A DNA stretch of 64,000 bases from Nemertoderma westbladi (GCA_032718475.1 JAUCBJ010001840.1:1-64000), one strand, 5' to 3'; counted from the stretch's first letter, positions 1-12,105 are shown. Notes: generated by a model not told the origin, from the sequence alone. A program made the numbers and translations.

Positions 1-890
1 TTATGGTACTGTCAGACTGTGGTACCTAAGCTATATACTGTTAGGTATATTGCTGTATTGGGGTGGGGTTAGGAATAATCCATTTGTTTTAGCATTGAAC
101 TGTTGAATCCCCTTATTTATTATAAAACCATTGGAAATATTCGCAAATGCCACTCCATTACTGTCTGAAATGCTCCCGACAGTCCGATGCTGCGATGTAT
201 CTGGACCCGAGCAGCCGAGTTGCTTCAAGAGGTGATTAACGGGGGAATACTACGGAATTGCTTGTTTGTCAGTACGATTCTATTTGGGTATTTACTACAC
301 TCAGACACTGGGAATACGGCGGTTGGTCAGATCGTAATGCGGGCCACTGCCAAGTTCCTCATGCCTCACTCCGGTCACCCACCTTGGAGTGCGGTGGGAA
401 GAGTCCCACTTACTGACTTACGTCGACGACTGGACGAATCGACGAGGATTGCGATCTGGGTTTAGCGGCGGCCCGGATCCTGGGATCGCTGGGGGAAATG
501 GTTGAACGTTGGGCAGACGTTATCGCACTGGATTACGTTCTCTGTGACGCGAAAGTGTGAAGCGAATTCGTTGTCGAATTGGGTCGGAAGCTGCGGGAAT
601 TCTACTGTTCTACGGGAGTAAACCGCAGCGGTCCGGTGACTATGGACGGATACTACTGGGATAAGCAGGTATTTCGATCGAGTTTCTCGTATTCTCGATG
701 CTCGAGGCGGATAGAGAGTTGGTTGTGTTGGACGGTGTTGTTCAATTCTATCAAACATATTAAATAATTGGTAAAATAATAAAAACACACCAGATAAAGA
801 TACTGAGCTTATGGTAAAGAGATAGGCCGAACTTACAATTTCCAAATAGATTGTTCATATAATAAATATATTTTTGGTATTTGATTTCAA
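1..890. other. No recognised gene
   Basis: Open frames on both strands here are short (up to about 127 codons) and resemble no family I know. The part from 180 to 760 is less AT-rich than its surroundings, so a decayed exon or element cannot be excluded. I see no splice-site or repeat structure that decides it. Confidence 0.4.
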
Positions 891-1144
891 GATAGGGGGG
901 GGGGGGGGGGGGGCTGGACGCAATAAAAATTCATCCCTCTCCAGGGGAAATTGGACGCAAATAACAACAGCTGATTTCTCTCAAAAATAAAACTGTAACC
1001 TGTTCTATTGTGTTTACTTTATTGTTTTGGTTAAAATAACGTGCCACTGTAACCTGCTCCTTTCCCAAAATTGAGAAATTAATATTGAGGCGGGATATTA
1101 ATTCGCCAAGATGGGATTTGCGTCCAGTCCCACCCCCTCCTATC
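891..1144. mobile_element. MITE-like element with poly-G ends, copy 1
   Basis: About 250 bp with inverted ends. The left end is GATA, a run of about 19 G, then CTGGACGCAA. The right end reads TTGCGTCCAGTCCC, then C-rich sequence and TATC. The inside is almost the same as the element at 25241-25467, including a shared inner part with TGTAACCTG and GGCGGGATATTAATTCGCCAAG-like sequence. No coding capacity. Two copies with matching inverted ends show a dispersed non-autonomous element. The superfamily is not decided, because no clean target duplication can be read beside the G runs. Confidence 0.7.
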
Positions 1145-2064
1145 TCTTGATTTCACTAAAAAATAGAATACATTGCATTTTACTGTTATAATTACTGTAT
1201 TGAATAAAATAATTAATTGATTGTTTATTAAACCGTGCTAAGCACGTTGAACTGGAGCTCTAACAATTCCCCACTAGCGGCAGACAGGAACTGTAAAAGT
1301 CTCTGTAGAATTTCTAATTAAGCAATGCTCTTAGGTAACTACTACTAAATTTCAGATGAATCTGATCGTTGGTTCTATAATTACAGCTATTTTTACGTTT
1401 CTGTTAATTCGCCCCCTAGCAGCAGACCGGGGAACTGTAGAAGTCTGTCTGTGTGTAGAATTTCTAAATTTTTTATAGACTACATGTGTACCAAGTTTGG
1501 TTCCATTTCATCCATGATTGACCGACTTATTAGCGTTCAAACATTCCTGCCACAAACATAGCCAGAGGCAGCCACAAACGAATAAAAGCTGCAGGAACTC
1601 GAGCGATAATTAATTTATTAATTATTAAATACTGTTTCAATTAAATTATTTACGAAAATCTAGTCATCTTCTTTTAAATATGGACCCTGCATTCATGGAA
1701 AATATAATATTTGATAATTCATCAGTCAGCCTACGCTAATTTCACAGCAAAGTCCTTGTCATGGCCTGTGTGTAGTAGGCCATGGTACCACCCTACTACC
1801 GGCTGACCGCGTGACCGGTGGCAACTAGCACTTCAGCACTTGCACAGCAACAGCACTACCGGCGATACACAGGTTGAAATTTATGTAGAGTTTGCTCAAC
1901 AGTACAGATATAAAATAGTTATCTAAATTATATATATTACTATTGACAAGTATTGAAATATATACCGTTATTCGTGTTATCAGTATTTGCAACATCTGAC
2001 ATTGAAGAGGTGAGAGAAGAAGAATACCGGCACTCAACATAACCAACGCTTATCACAGGTCGGT
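1145..2064. other. Non-coding stretch
   Basis: No gene recognised. It holds two loosely related blocks near 1265 and 1415 (AGCNGCAGAC, then AACTGTAGAAGTCT and TAGAATTTCTAA), and the dispersed repeat scrap listed at 1455-1555. Confidence 0.4.
1455..1555 (+). repeat. Dispersed repeat scrap, family A
   Basis: Shares the order AATTTCTAAA, then AGACTAC, TGTGTA, AAGTTTGGTT and TTTCATC.ATGATTGA with 6213-6307 and 11258-11400. The third copy ends in a CAGACAGACAGA run. This looks like the 3' end of a SINE or LINE family with a short tandem tail. The match is by eye and diverged. Confidence 0.45.
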
Positions 2065-2478
2065 ATGGTTACCTCGAAACCGGCGCGACTGTCCACTCGA
2101 ATACAACTTCAAAACACAAACGCCAACAATAAACTGAAAGCGAATCGAACGTCTTCAGAAGAATCTGTCATTGGGACGAAGAAAAGTAAGCCGAAACCAC
2201 GGGAATGGACCACAGCTAAGATTGAATGCTCCCATTGTCAGAGTTCCTGGACCGAAATTGAAACACCAATTGCCGATGGGCTTGATCTCTCAAACCAAAA
2301 CTTCCTCTGCGGGGTTTGCGCGGCAGTAAAGATTGAAAGTCTGGAAGCTGGCATCCCTAGGTATTATTATTATAAAGAGCGTCAGCCTGCGTTTAATAAA
2401 TATATTTTAATACAAAACAGGTCGAACGCAATGAGGCATATAATGAAGACGAGTACAGCATTGATTATATTCCTATAA
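2065..2478 (+). CDS. Possible exon with a C2-C2 zinc-binding motif
   Basis: A 137-codon frame opens with ATG. A basic N-terminal part of about 50 residues is followed by a Cys pair pattern, ECSHC at about 54-58 and LCGVC at about 81-85. This would suit a small zinc finger, as found in PHD-like modules and in some LINE ORF1 proteins. The sequence after residue 95 is low quality (a run of Tyr and Lys), and a good donor-like CTAG/GTATTA sits at about 2359-2368, so the real coding part may stop there and splice onward. I do not recognise the family, and no neighbouring exon was found. It could be a host exon, a retroelement ORF1 scrap or chance. Confidence 0.3.
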   Translation: MVTSKPARLSTRIQLQNTNANNKLKANRTSSEESVIGTKKSKPKPREWTTAKIECSHCQSSWTEIETPIADGLDLSNQNFLCGVCAAVKIESLEAGIPRYYYYKERQPAFNKYILIQNRSNAMRHIMKTSTALIIFL

Positions 2479-2565
2479 ACCACCTGGCTTTGCATATTGA
2501 ACGTGCGTTTGGAAATAAGTTCGTGCTACCCTTCCGTGGGTGGTAGATGTCGCGGTTATGTATTG

Positions 2566-2628
2566 GTGGGTGGGGGAGGGGGGGGGGGGGTGCAGATTAA
2601 AGGGGGTGAACACGTGCTGTCCCCCTTT
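2566..2628. repeat. Poly-G run with hairpin
   Basis: A G-rich run ends at about 2590. It is followed by a perfect 8-bp stem, AAAGGGGG at 2599-2606 and CCCCCTTT at 2621-2628, around a 14-nt loop that contains CACGTG. This may be a short palindromic element or a MITE remnant. Confidence 0.45.
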
Positions 2629-4765
2629 CTTTGATTAATTGGTGGTGTGGGTTAATCTCTCATAAACTGATTTTGTGATACAGTCGCACAATTTTAATTT
2701 GTATCTCATAACTGGGCCTCGTGCTGCGCGAAGGCCCCATGAACGTGTTCATATAACGTAGGTGTAGGCTGCAGCTGTGGGTGTTGGAGTGTATTTGCGT
2801 TCTACAACTACAATACAGGATTATCATATATTATATATTAATTTGTAAATCAGTATCAGATTTACTTACTGTAAGAAAATCGTGTCTGTTAGTTTGTCTG
2901 TCTCTCTGTTAGTTAGTTTGTCACACGAAAGGCTACGAAACTATCCGGTCAATTGTGTTGTTTTTAGTACCATCCTGTAGTGTATGGTCTGAATGGGTGT
3001 ATAAAGCAATTTTCAAAAAATTGGATTACAGTCATTAGTTTTTGCCAAAAATGAAAAAAACGAAAAGTGCCATAGACGCAATGGTAAAATAACCCAAATA
3101 ACAGCTGGTGTTCATGAGGAAAAATGGCTTATGTAATGGATTTCTACTCAAGGCTTAGTATAAATCGATGAGGTTGCCAAGATTATTGTACTTAGTACAC
3201 CCATACTGTTTGCTTAGGCCCTACTACATTAAACTCCACTCCCTTACAAACTTGAAATTCTTCATTAGTGTGTGTTAAATATTTTATACAGCTGATAGCC
3301 TTATCAGTAAAGGTATGAGCGAATGTGAATTATTACTAATTCCTGGTGAATGAATTTTAGTAATAATGTAGGCCTTCAACTGTAGTACTACAATAAATGG
3401 TGTAATTAGAATCATGAGAGGGAAACGTAGGTTTAGAAAATTTGATCATTGTCAGGCCTAAAGGAACAAAGTACTGTAATTTAACAAGTTAAATATTACT
3501 ATATTAATTAATTAATAGAAGTTTTCTAAAGATTGAAGATTTACATCCCTGCACGCCACTCGTACTTTAAAACTATTAATATATTAATACACCTACACCT
3601 ACCTACACACCTACACACACATACGTTTTGTGAACATACCTTTATCGCATTACCCGGCATTATTGTATCATTATTCTGCCATTTGTAGAAATAAGCCTTC
3701 CAATTAATCATCTCATGATCTTATACAGCTTTTACTTTGGGAATTGCCGGTTATTATTTCCAGAGAAATGACAGCACACCATGATTCTGCAGATTGCCTG
3801 CATTTCCTATATTGCTTCATAATCTTGCTGGTTTATGAATCTGTTTGATTGATAAGAAAACTGCTTTCATAAAGCCTGCCAGCTGCATCCATAATTAATT
3901 TACCCATAAAATAATAATAAAAATAAAATTATAATAAAAATAAAATTATAATAAAATAAAATTAAGTATATTGAATGGGAGAATCTTCTAGTGTCGTTAA
4001 GGCAAGCAATGCCTGTTCACCGCCATGGATGATCTTCCACAGTAAACCCTTCCACTTTGTTTCCCAAGTTGCCTTGTTCCCATTTATCGACCACTGAAGG
4101 ATAAAAGCCAGGGTTGGGCTAGGAGGCTGCAGCATTTAAAGCACTGTGCTTTGTGTTTAAATTAAGTACTTGTATATTATGCTTATTATTATATTATGCT
4201 ATATTATATATTATAATAAAAATTATGCCAAAACAATAAAAACAATACAAATGAGATTTGGATCGATGAACAATTGAATCTCCAGTATTTGGAGATTTTT
4301 ATTTTTTTTTAAATTAATATAAAATAATTAATAAACAACATGATGGAGGATGGTTCCTGGCCACGGTCGAAGTGTCTAGATCGAGTCATAGATCGATACG
4401 AAAATAATTAGATTCGTTCATAATTAGCTATAATTACATTTTTAACCAATTTGTTTCCGATTTTGCAGGGATAACATTCTGAATTTTAGCATAACAATTA
4501 CGTGGATTTTACTTTTATTCCCGGGAAAATAAGGAAATTCAGCTTCTTCTGTTCCTAAAAATCGCAGATATTTACCTAGAAATACTTCTGTGTGTCGGAC
4601 TTTGTTCCTAAAATTGCGGTTGTTCACTTTTATTTATCGTGTGTTAGCATAGCTGGACACTTGCTATCCATCATTATAGTCAGCAATCAGCCTTTGCCAT
4701 TCTCAACTGTTGAAGTTTTATTTGAACTGCAGTTTTAGACCTACTGCTACCAGTACATTTCTAGA
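2629..4765. other. Non-coding stretch, AT-rich
   Basis: No gene or known element recognised. There is a simple repeat of AATAAAATTATAATAAAAAT type at 3908-3962, and an AT-rich patch at 4190-4325. Confidence 0.4.
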
Positions 4766-5091
4766 AGACTTTGCAGGACATTGCCTTAGCCGTAAGGTCC
4801 TGCCTGTGCACAATCTTGTGCTTCGGCAGCCCCAAGGATAAAATAAGAATGGTGGACAGCCCATGACTTTCGTGAGACGCCTCCTAAAGGACACTGGCCT
4901 TTACAATGCCGATAATCTCGCGAAATTCATGGGGATAGAGAGTTGTGGCGGTACAACTTTTTTTGATAAGCCAGCATAGCATTCTTAATGCAGGCTGCAT
5001 TGGGCTTGCCAATTGTGGATTGCATGGTGGTGACAAAATGTTTTTGTTAAGCCATCATAGTTTCAATGCAGCAGGCCGATTATAGTAGTAC
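4766..5091 (+). mobile_element. LINE 3' end fragment
   Basis: It matches, with divergence, the last 280 bp of the LINE at 26.9-31.05 kb: TTTGCAGGACATTGC, then TGGTGGACAGCCCATGACTTT, GAGACGCCTCCTAAAGGACACTGG and GATAAGCCAGCATAGCATTCTTAA. It ends in ATTATAGTAGTA, in line with a (TAG)n tail. It is 5'-truncated, as is usual for target-primed reverse transcription, and carries many changes, so it is old and inactive. Confidence 0.75.
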
Positions 5092-7640
5092 AGTTCTAAG
5101 TATGCTCCACCACAAATCCAATAAAAATCCACCTCAACGGGGTTTTCGTCTACTACTGGTGGATAACAGCGAGCAACTGCAGGTGTAAAGGAAATATTGT
5201 GGAATAAGATTATGTAATACATGAACGAAAGTTGCTAGCATCTAATGGTACGCAGAAGTTCTGGTATTTAAAAAAAAATACATAATAGTGTAGTGATCCC
5301 TAATAATTCGATGATACTAGCTGATTGACAAAACTACTATATATAGTAAATAACTACACGTCGACCTGGCCTTAAATATGCAATATTTTGAATTGAAGAT
5401 GTGGTGTTTCAAATATATCGATATAATTACAATTTCGATTTTACATTCTGCCTCTATCCGCAACACATATCAACAAATCATATTTCTACCGCTTTTTAGT
5501 ACAAAATTTGCTTTAAAAGATCAATGACCAATTGTACTATTGGTGATTAGTCCAAACAGAATCCTGTTTCCTCGTAGTGAGACCAGATTAAATAAACTGG
5601 TGAACCATATTATGGTCAGCCATATTAGGTCACCAGGTATACTCCAATTGAGTCGTTTCCTGTTACCACCACTTCACTATGAAAGTAACGTGTTGCAACC
5701 TGTCACTACAGGTGTGTTGTAGATGTGTAGGCATAATGTTGCAGGGGTCGCAAATAGTAGAAGGTTCAGCATTACCAACTGGGCGAGATACGACAACAAA
5801 GTCCATGGTGGTGGTATAATCAACAATTTACATCTTTCGCACTTCCCTCTCGGAAAAATCTAAAAAATGTACCTAATTCTCTTTAATTTTAAAAATAATC
5901 AGCTCAATATTCTTTTAATGGGGAGTTTGAAAGTTATCGCGTATAAAGTATAATTTTAACTTGTTAATTATGTTTAAATCAATCATCATCAAGTACATTA
6001 TTCTTAAAGTAAATCACTTGAACTAATTAAAAAACTATAATGGAATGGGGTATGGGGATTACAGCTGTATAATTTTTATGTAAATTTAATTTAATAGTAG
6101 ATGATAATGAAATTCCATGAAAGAACACGCTGAAATTTCCACTTTTTAAAGCAATTAACATAATTAATTAATTAAACTGCTTTTATCTTAGCTTCTTGAA
6201 GGCCACACGTCAATTCTATTTGTAAAATTTCTAAACTTTTGACAGACTACTGTACTTGTGTAGAAAGTTTGGTTAAATATCATAGAGGATCTACAGATCG
6301 ACAGAACAACAACAGGTTGATTAATGGAACTCCTACGCTAATGATTACTTCCTTACCTAACTTCGTGGCTCGCCCCACACCAAATAGAACTAACATTCAT
6401 ATATTTGTGAATAATACTGAAAGTTTGAAGATATTTACAGAGAACTGGCCATAGGCAGTCATTAGTAATCAGCAACACGGATATGCTTTCCGCATCCGTT
6501 CCAAGCAGTTCAGTGAGAATATAACGAATTTAATTACACGCCTGAGATCCAATTACTTGATGAGTTCCGCGGGTGGAAGATGGGGTGAGGGACAATTCTA
6601 TATGAGGCGTAGAGAGGTGGGCGGTCAACTTGTAAAAGCCATTGTAAACGTGGTTGCTCATATTAATTCATTAAATCGTTAAAGGGTTTTGGTGTCGAGT
6701 AGAAAATTCGAAGTGAATCACAATAAACACTTAATGTAATTAGAAAACTAAGGTTGATTAGCAGTATTCTTCCTTCCTGGCGAAAAAATCAATAATAACT
6801 TTGGTTAATTCACGTCTGACAAGTTCTGAGAAGTGATAAACACACTTATAACCCATGGGACAGAATGCATAATCAGTGATGTTCAAAATTACAGTTTAAT
6901 AAATTGTTAAGTGTATGATTATTCTAGTAGAATCACACTTTGTCTCAAGGACAGGTTATTACGGTAAATCTAACATAATGTGATGGTGGCTTAAAGGTTT
7001 ACCTGGCCCCTAGATTTATTTTATTTTATTTTATTCTGTATCATTTCGCCACCAATGCTTTAAAAAGGGACCAGCTTATTTATGCTTGCCTTGCATGCTT
7101 AAGACCATGGATATAATTCTTAAATGTTAAGAGTGACGAGGTCATCAGCATAATATATATAGTGGTGTTATCACGCTGACCAATAGCAACACATCCGAAA
7201 CCTGCATTGTTGAAATCGACGGCGTCCTGTTCGTTAGTGTCTAACGTTCCACCAGTATAGTATATATAATGTTCATCGAGGACCTACGTTCCACCGGGAC
7301 CTAATGAATGTCCCACTGGCCCGAAGTTCTGGTCTGTCATGCCTTATGGGCATTCCGTTGGGATTTCGCAGCTAGAGACAGGGAATCCTCTTAATATTTT
7401 TTCAAATTCTGCAAGAAGATCAACAGTTCGATGTACAATAATTGATTATTTACAATAACTGATGAAGCATAGAAGCCGAGGAATACTAAATTATCAATCT
7501 CCCCGATTGCTGGTCTATCCGTCAAAATGTAACACAGACAGACAGACTGACAGACCAGATTAATTTTGATTTAATTCCTTCCAAAGGATCGAACCCACTC
7601 AATACAGCGGGCCACATAATATTAGACTGGTGGCTGGCCA
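5092..7640. other. Non-coding stretch with one repeat scrap
   Basis: No gene recognised. Short frames at 5540-5722 and 6239-6454 show no family features. A CAGACAGACAGAC-like run at 7535-7555 may be the tail of the same dispersed repeat family as at 11258-11400. Confidence 0.4.
6213..6307 (+). repeat. Dispersed repeat scrap, family A
   Basis: Second copy of the repeat at 1455-1555 (AATTTCTAAA, GACAGACTAC, GTGTAGAAAGTTTGGTTAAAT). It is diverged and has lost its tail. Confidence 0.4.
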
Positions 7641-7654
7641 ACATGAATTCGACC

Positions 7655-8000
7655 TATCCCCACATGAATTCCCCGACGCCCATGCGATACGCCATGATAT
7701 GGCCGACAACTTATGAGAGCGCCCAACCCCGCGAGGGCTGCGGGGCCCCCATCAACCTCAACCATTGGTTGAATTGTAAATCAGGGGGCTTTTATGCAGC
7801 GGCACATCGAGCTCCAGCACACAGTCGCCGATATAGCTGCCCTCACATTCGGACCGCATTCGGGAATCGGTTGTCCAAAAGCAACACACGGACACCTCTG
7901 GAGAGGCCAATGGACTCCGCTGCGACCTTACAATCCGGGGTGCGTTCAACCCGCAGACTCAGGCATTGATTGACGTTAGGCTAACAAATCTAGACACTGA
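7655..8000 (+). pseudogene. Decayed restriction-like endonuclease domain of a retroelement
   Basis: Three reading frames must be used in turn. The first gives GCGAPINLNHWLNCKSGGF (about 7737-7793), a zinc-type Cys-His-Cys motif. The second gives RHIELQHTVADIAALTFG (about 7804-7857). The third gives LRCDLTIRGAF and QALIDVRLTN, then DTESYG (about 7917-8010). The order of CG..x..H..C, R-H-x-x-L-x-x-T-x-A-D and an x-D-V-R strand matches the C-terminal zinc plus nuclease region common in retroelement proteins of cnidarians and other marine animals. At least two frameshifts and no upstream polymerase domain mean it is a relic. The exact parent class is uncertain. Confidence 0.55.
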
Positions 8001-8367
8001 GTCATATGGGGGCGCGCCCCAATGACAGTCCTAGAAGGAGCTGAAGACTTTAAGCAGAGCAGCTGTGGAGCTCTGAGCAGCAGTGGAGATGAGACGAGGT
8101 GATTTTTCCCAATTGTGGCATCTTGTCATTGCACTTCACTGCAGCTGCTACTTGTCTTTAGTATTGGCCAAGCCATACAGCGTGGTAATGGGGTGGGTTA
8201 GAAAGCGAATCAATTTCCCTATAATCCGAGGCGTTTATCACTGCCTTCGCGCATCGCGGATCAAGTAGAGCTCTGGACTCGGAATGGACGAAGGAGCTGG
8301 TTTGCCAGGGCTAAAAACCTTAATATTCCCTAAAGTACAAATATGTATTGATTTAGACAAACTATTA
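8001..8367. other. Non-coding stretch
   Basis: Follows the nuclease relic. A 61-codon frame at 8083-8268 has a hydrophobic N-terminal part but no family features. Nothing else is supported. Confidence 0.35.
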
Positions 8368-8446
8368 AATGTTTACTGATTGGTCACTTTATTCATGTTT
8401 TCTGATTGGTCACTTTATTCATGTTTACTGATTGGTCACTTTATTC
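8368..8446. repeat. 26-bp tandem repeat, 3 copies
   Basis: The unit ATGTTTACTGATTGGTCACT plus TTATTC occurs three times head to tail with one base change in the second copy (TTTT for TTTA). Confidence 0.85.
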
Positions 8447-10179
8447 AAATGCATTTCTTCATTATTCAATGCATTTATTCAAATTCATTTTGTTAATTGT
8501 TGAGATTTCTGGCTGTTAAATTAAAAATTAATTAATTTGTAGCAATTAATTTTAATTTTAGCTCGGTTGGGAGCCTCCTTAGTGAACATTATTAACCGAC
8601 GCGACACTCTCAATCACAGACCCCAGACGGATGATGAATGATGAATTGATGGTGAATGTTTAAACTTTAAAGGTAATGGAAAGGAATGTGATTTTTAATT
8701 GTCAACGTACCAAATCACGCCAATCAAACCCGATTCAACTAATTTTTTGTTCATTCGAAAGGGTTGCGGCTATTTTTGTTAAAGTTATTTTGTTGAATTT
8801 GGAAAAATGTTACAATATATATTAATATAACTAATACTGCCAAATTAAAAATTTTGTAAAACACGTTTTGTATTGTTGTCGAAGGCCTTGTTTAATGGCG
8901 GTTACAGTTTTCCATGTCCAATAATAAAGAGGAACAATTGGGTGGGCGCGGGGGGGGGGGGGGGGTTATATTCCCTTAATGAAATACTGACTTATTAACA
9001 TCTCAAATTATTATCTCCTTTCCTAACAGGTCGCCTTTATTATAACCACAATGGAATGTTATTTAGTCTACACTTTTTAAATAATAATAAAAATAAATAA
9101 ATAAGACATTTTACATGTACATGTTACATGTTATATCTACATGTACATTCATATATATATATGTAAATAATTGTAAATTTTATTTACATTGCGGGAGTAT
9201 AATAGAAGAATTAGATCATATACTTATATATGTAAAGTCTGCATCGCCATCTGTAAAGATTAGTAATCTGCCATAATTGCTGGGGTCATACATCAAATAC
9301 CTAATGGTTTGGATGGGGTAATCATCTTATATTACATTCATTTCATTAATCTACCTTCATATCAAATTGTCTCTTACTGCAGTTTACAATAACCTAATAT
9401 TTTTTAGAAATAATGTAAATTCATGTTTATAGTCAATATATTTAAATCCATTTTTTGTGTACCTAAAATATTATATTATAAAAAACGTACACAATGTACA
9501 ATAATAGTTTATTTGTTCACAGAGTAGCGTTACACTATATGAGAGTGCGATGTGTGAACTTAACATAACTGCGATCGTAACGGGTGTGTTCTTCAATTAT
9601 TTGTATCTTTCCGTAATGAGATAACAATAACTAAATAGTCTTTAATTCCTTATACGCCGTTGCAAATAGAGGTGGAATTGTGATTGCGATAAGTTGATAG
9701 AATTACTTAATGAGTGCAGACAACATTTTTAAATTAATTAAAGACGAAAGACAAGCGCGTTTTTGTATTTGACAACTCAAGTCTTACATTCCCGGACAAT
9801 ATTTGTATACAATTAATCGACTGATACAGAGCAAAGTTCAATAGCCAGTGCATAGATAACATTACACCATCACCATACAATTATATTGAATACAAATTAA
9901 TAATTGTTAATAAAGGCTATTCACGTGATTCTCCTTGATAATAATTGTTTTACCTTTGATTATAACACAGACTGTATAGACGGACTGATGTTTGGGATAT
10001 GCGTACATCTTTGCTAGGAATAACAACGTTATACACTAGACTCATATTCTTTGGTATTTCCTTAAAATTTCGATCAGTGTTGCCTAAATTTCACCGACAC
10101 CTAAATCCTCCCTAAAATAAATTGCGTATTTTTTGTCCACTATTTGTCTTGGGAAGTGTAATTATTTACTATTTACAGT
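8447..10179. other. Non-coding stretch with poly-G run
   Basis: No gene recognised. A G run of about 16 is at 8950-8965. A TACATGTACATGTTACATGTTATATCTACATGTACAT cluster near 9112-9148 gives short palindromes built on ACATGT. Confidence 0.4.
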
Positions 10180-10412
10180 AATGTTTAGTATCTTAGCTAT
10201 ATTATATTAGTAAAGCTATATGTTTAGTAACTTACATTATATTTTTAATAAGTTATTATACGCTATATGTTTAGTAACTTAAACGATATGTTTGTGTTGG
10301 AACTTAATCTACATGTAGGGCTATATATAGAATAGCTTACACTATATGTTTAGAGAATATAGAGGATATTTAGATTTAGAGGATATGTTTAGAAGTTTAG
10401 TAACTTACGTTC
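10180..10412. repeat. Degenerate tandem repeat of TATGTTTAGTAACTTA
   Basis: The word TATGTTTAG, with or without TAACTTA, recurs at about 10182, 10220, 10267, 10347 and 10385, separated by CTATATTATA-type filler. It looks like an eroded array. Confidence 0.5.
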
Positions 10413-11040
10413 AAGGCTCTCTCTATATTCAAGAAATACTGGCAGCGGGGCCGATGTAAAAATCAATAAATTTGATTTATTATTACAGGCTGTGTGGTGT
10501 CTCTGACCAGTTTGTATTACTTTCAGTATTAAAGATTACACCTTTCCTTTACCGGTACCAGATGTCGGAATGTACGGTAAAGACTTTAAATTTAATATGG
10601 TCCAACAGCAGTAAATTTAGCTTGAGTATGTGGTCATATTAATCATCTTAATAAATGTAAAGGTTAATTATACCCTCCCTACCAGTCTGTGTAGTCAGGC
10701 TTTAATGGTACGGTAGACAGACATACTCCCTTATCTTTAGGTTTTTAGGTAGGCCTAAATTATTTTTTAATTACCAGTTAGCTAATTAATTTAATTTTAA
10801 AATTGAACGTCAATGTTTATGGAAACACTCTGTAAAAGGATGAAATTGAATGAGCTTCTTGGTTGGCTACGATTCATGAACGTTTTGAATTCTATGTCAT
10901 CCCTGTATGTGTACTTACTGTCTGCTAATATCTGTGCGACTCATTGGGCTGCATATGTCCCTTGTATATATGTCATAAATAGAGAACATCTTTTTGTACA
11001 ATACTTTTGAAAAAAAAAATCTAGCCTTCCAGGCAGGTTC
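10413..11040. other. Non-coding stretch
   Basis: No recognised gene. A 65-codon frame at 10813-11010 lacks family features. Confidence 0.35.
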
Positions 11041-11044
11041 GTTA

Positions 11045-11150
11045 TAAATAAAATTTATTTAATTTTAAATTTAACTTTAATTTTTTTTAATTTAACTTTA
11101 ATTTTTTTTAATTTAACTTTAATTTTTTTAAATGTAACTTTATTTCACTC
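11045..11150. repeat. AT-rich tandem repeat, unit about 24 bp
   Basis: TTTAACTTTAATTTTTTTTAA repeats about three and a half times with small length changes in the T run. Confidence 0.8.
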
Positions 11151-11257
11151 TTGTAATATTGCAATGTTTATCTAGGCCTATAACTTATATTTCTTCATAA
11201 GGGCCATGTAAGTGTAGATATCTGTATATGGTGAACTGCGGGCGGGATCCCCCACGG

Positions 11258-11400
11258 GAATTCTATTATAGACTTTCAACAGACAACAAGTTAGTGTAAA
11301 AGGTTTGGTCTAATTTCATCAATGATTAATGATTGATTGGGTTATTAGCCTACAGACGTTTGCCTACAGACCGACAGTGAGACAGACAGACAGACAAAGT
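11258..11400 (+). repeat. Dispersed repeat, family A, with CAGA tail
   Basis: Best preserved copy of the repeat also seen at 1455 and 6213. Order: TTATAGACTTTCAACAGAC, GTGTAAAAGGTTTGGTC, TTTCATCAATGATTAATGAT, TTATTAGCCTACAGACG, then a (CAGA)n run at about 11366-11395. The short tandem tail suggests a retroposon 3' end on the plus strand. Confidence 0.5.
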
Positions 11401-11569
11401 TTGAAACAGTTGATACGGGTGTATGCTAAACTCGGTTGCTTCATCGCTCGTCCCACAAATCAAATGTGTGACTTTGATTTTACAATAACCAGTGATTCTG
11501 CCAGTCCCTGTAAATTGTTGTCCTTATTTAACATTTGTTTCTATACAATAATTATTTATTGCAAACAAT

Positions 11570-11851
11570 ATGGATTTCAATAAGTTAGTAAATGAGGACC
11601 TTCCCAAGATGTTGGAGTTAGTTGACGACATGAGTATGATGGCGAACTGTATTTGGGAACTCAGAACAATGCTTATTATTGTCACAATTACGGGATATAT
11701 TGGGGGAATTATATTCCTCGTAATGAAATGTAAAGAACAGGTTGGTATTTTTACCTATTTTACCAAAGTACCGATTGTGTTTGGTTTCTTGTACTGTACT
11801 GTACAATATACCTCCAACATATTTCCTTCTCTCACTCTAGAAAGTAACTAA
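11570..11851 (+). CDS. Small ORF with one predicted membrane segment, doubtful
   Basis: A 93-codon frame starts ATG GAT TTC. Residues 33-52 are strongly hydrophobic and could span a membrane. A donor-like CAG/GTTGGT follows at about 11739-11744, so the coding part might end at Lys-Cys-Lys-Glu-Gln and splice on. No family is recognised and no second exon was found. It lies between a repeat scrap and a LINE relic, so chance is as likely as a real exon. Confidence 0.18.
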   Translation: MDFNKLVNEDLPKMLELVDDMSMMANCIWELRTMLIIVTITGYIGGIIFLVMKCKEQVGIFTYFTKVPIVFGFLYCTVQYTSNIFPSLTLESN

Positions 11852-11899
11852 AGATAAGTGGAGGATAGTGAGAATATTCGACCTACAGTATCTATCTGT

Positions 11900-12105
11900 A
11901 ATAGGCCTGCTGCATTGAAGCTGCAGATAGAGATGCTAAGCTGGCTTAACAAAAATATTTTGCCACCACCATACCATCCATAATTGGCAAGCCCAATGCA
12001 GCGTGCGTTAAGAATGCTATGCTGGCTTGTAAACCAAGTTGCACCGCCACAACTCCCTATCCCCATAAATTTCGCGAGATTATCCGCATCTTCAAGGCCA
12101 GTCCT
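11900..12105 (-). mobile_element. LINE 3' end fragment, minus strand
   Basis: The reverse complement of the segment seen at 4880-5085: GCCTGCTGCATTGAAGCTGCAG, then AATTGGCAAGCCCAATGCAG, AAGAATGCTATGCTGGCTTG and ACTCCCTATCCCCAT. It stops at a TTAA-type site where the piggyBac-like element begins, so that element inserted into this LINE copy. Confidence 0.7.

Noticed and set aside
7585-7600. GGGTTCGATCC on the minus strand, a possible tRNA B box
   Set aside because: No A box at tRNA spacing and no foldable stems around it.
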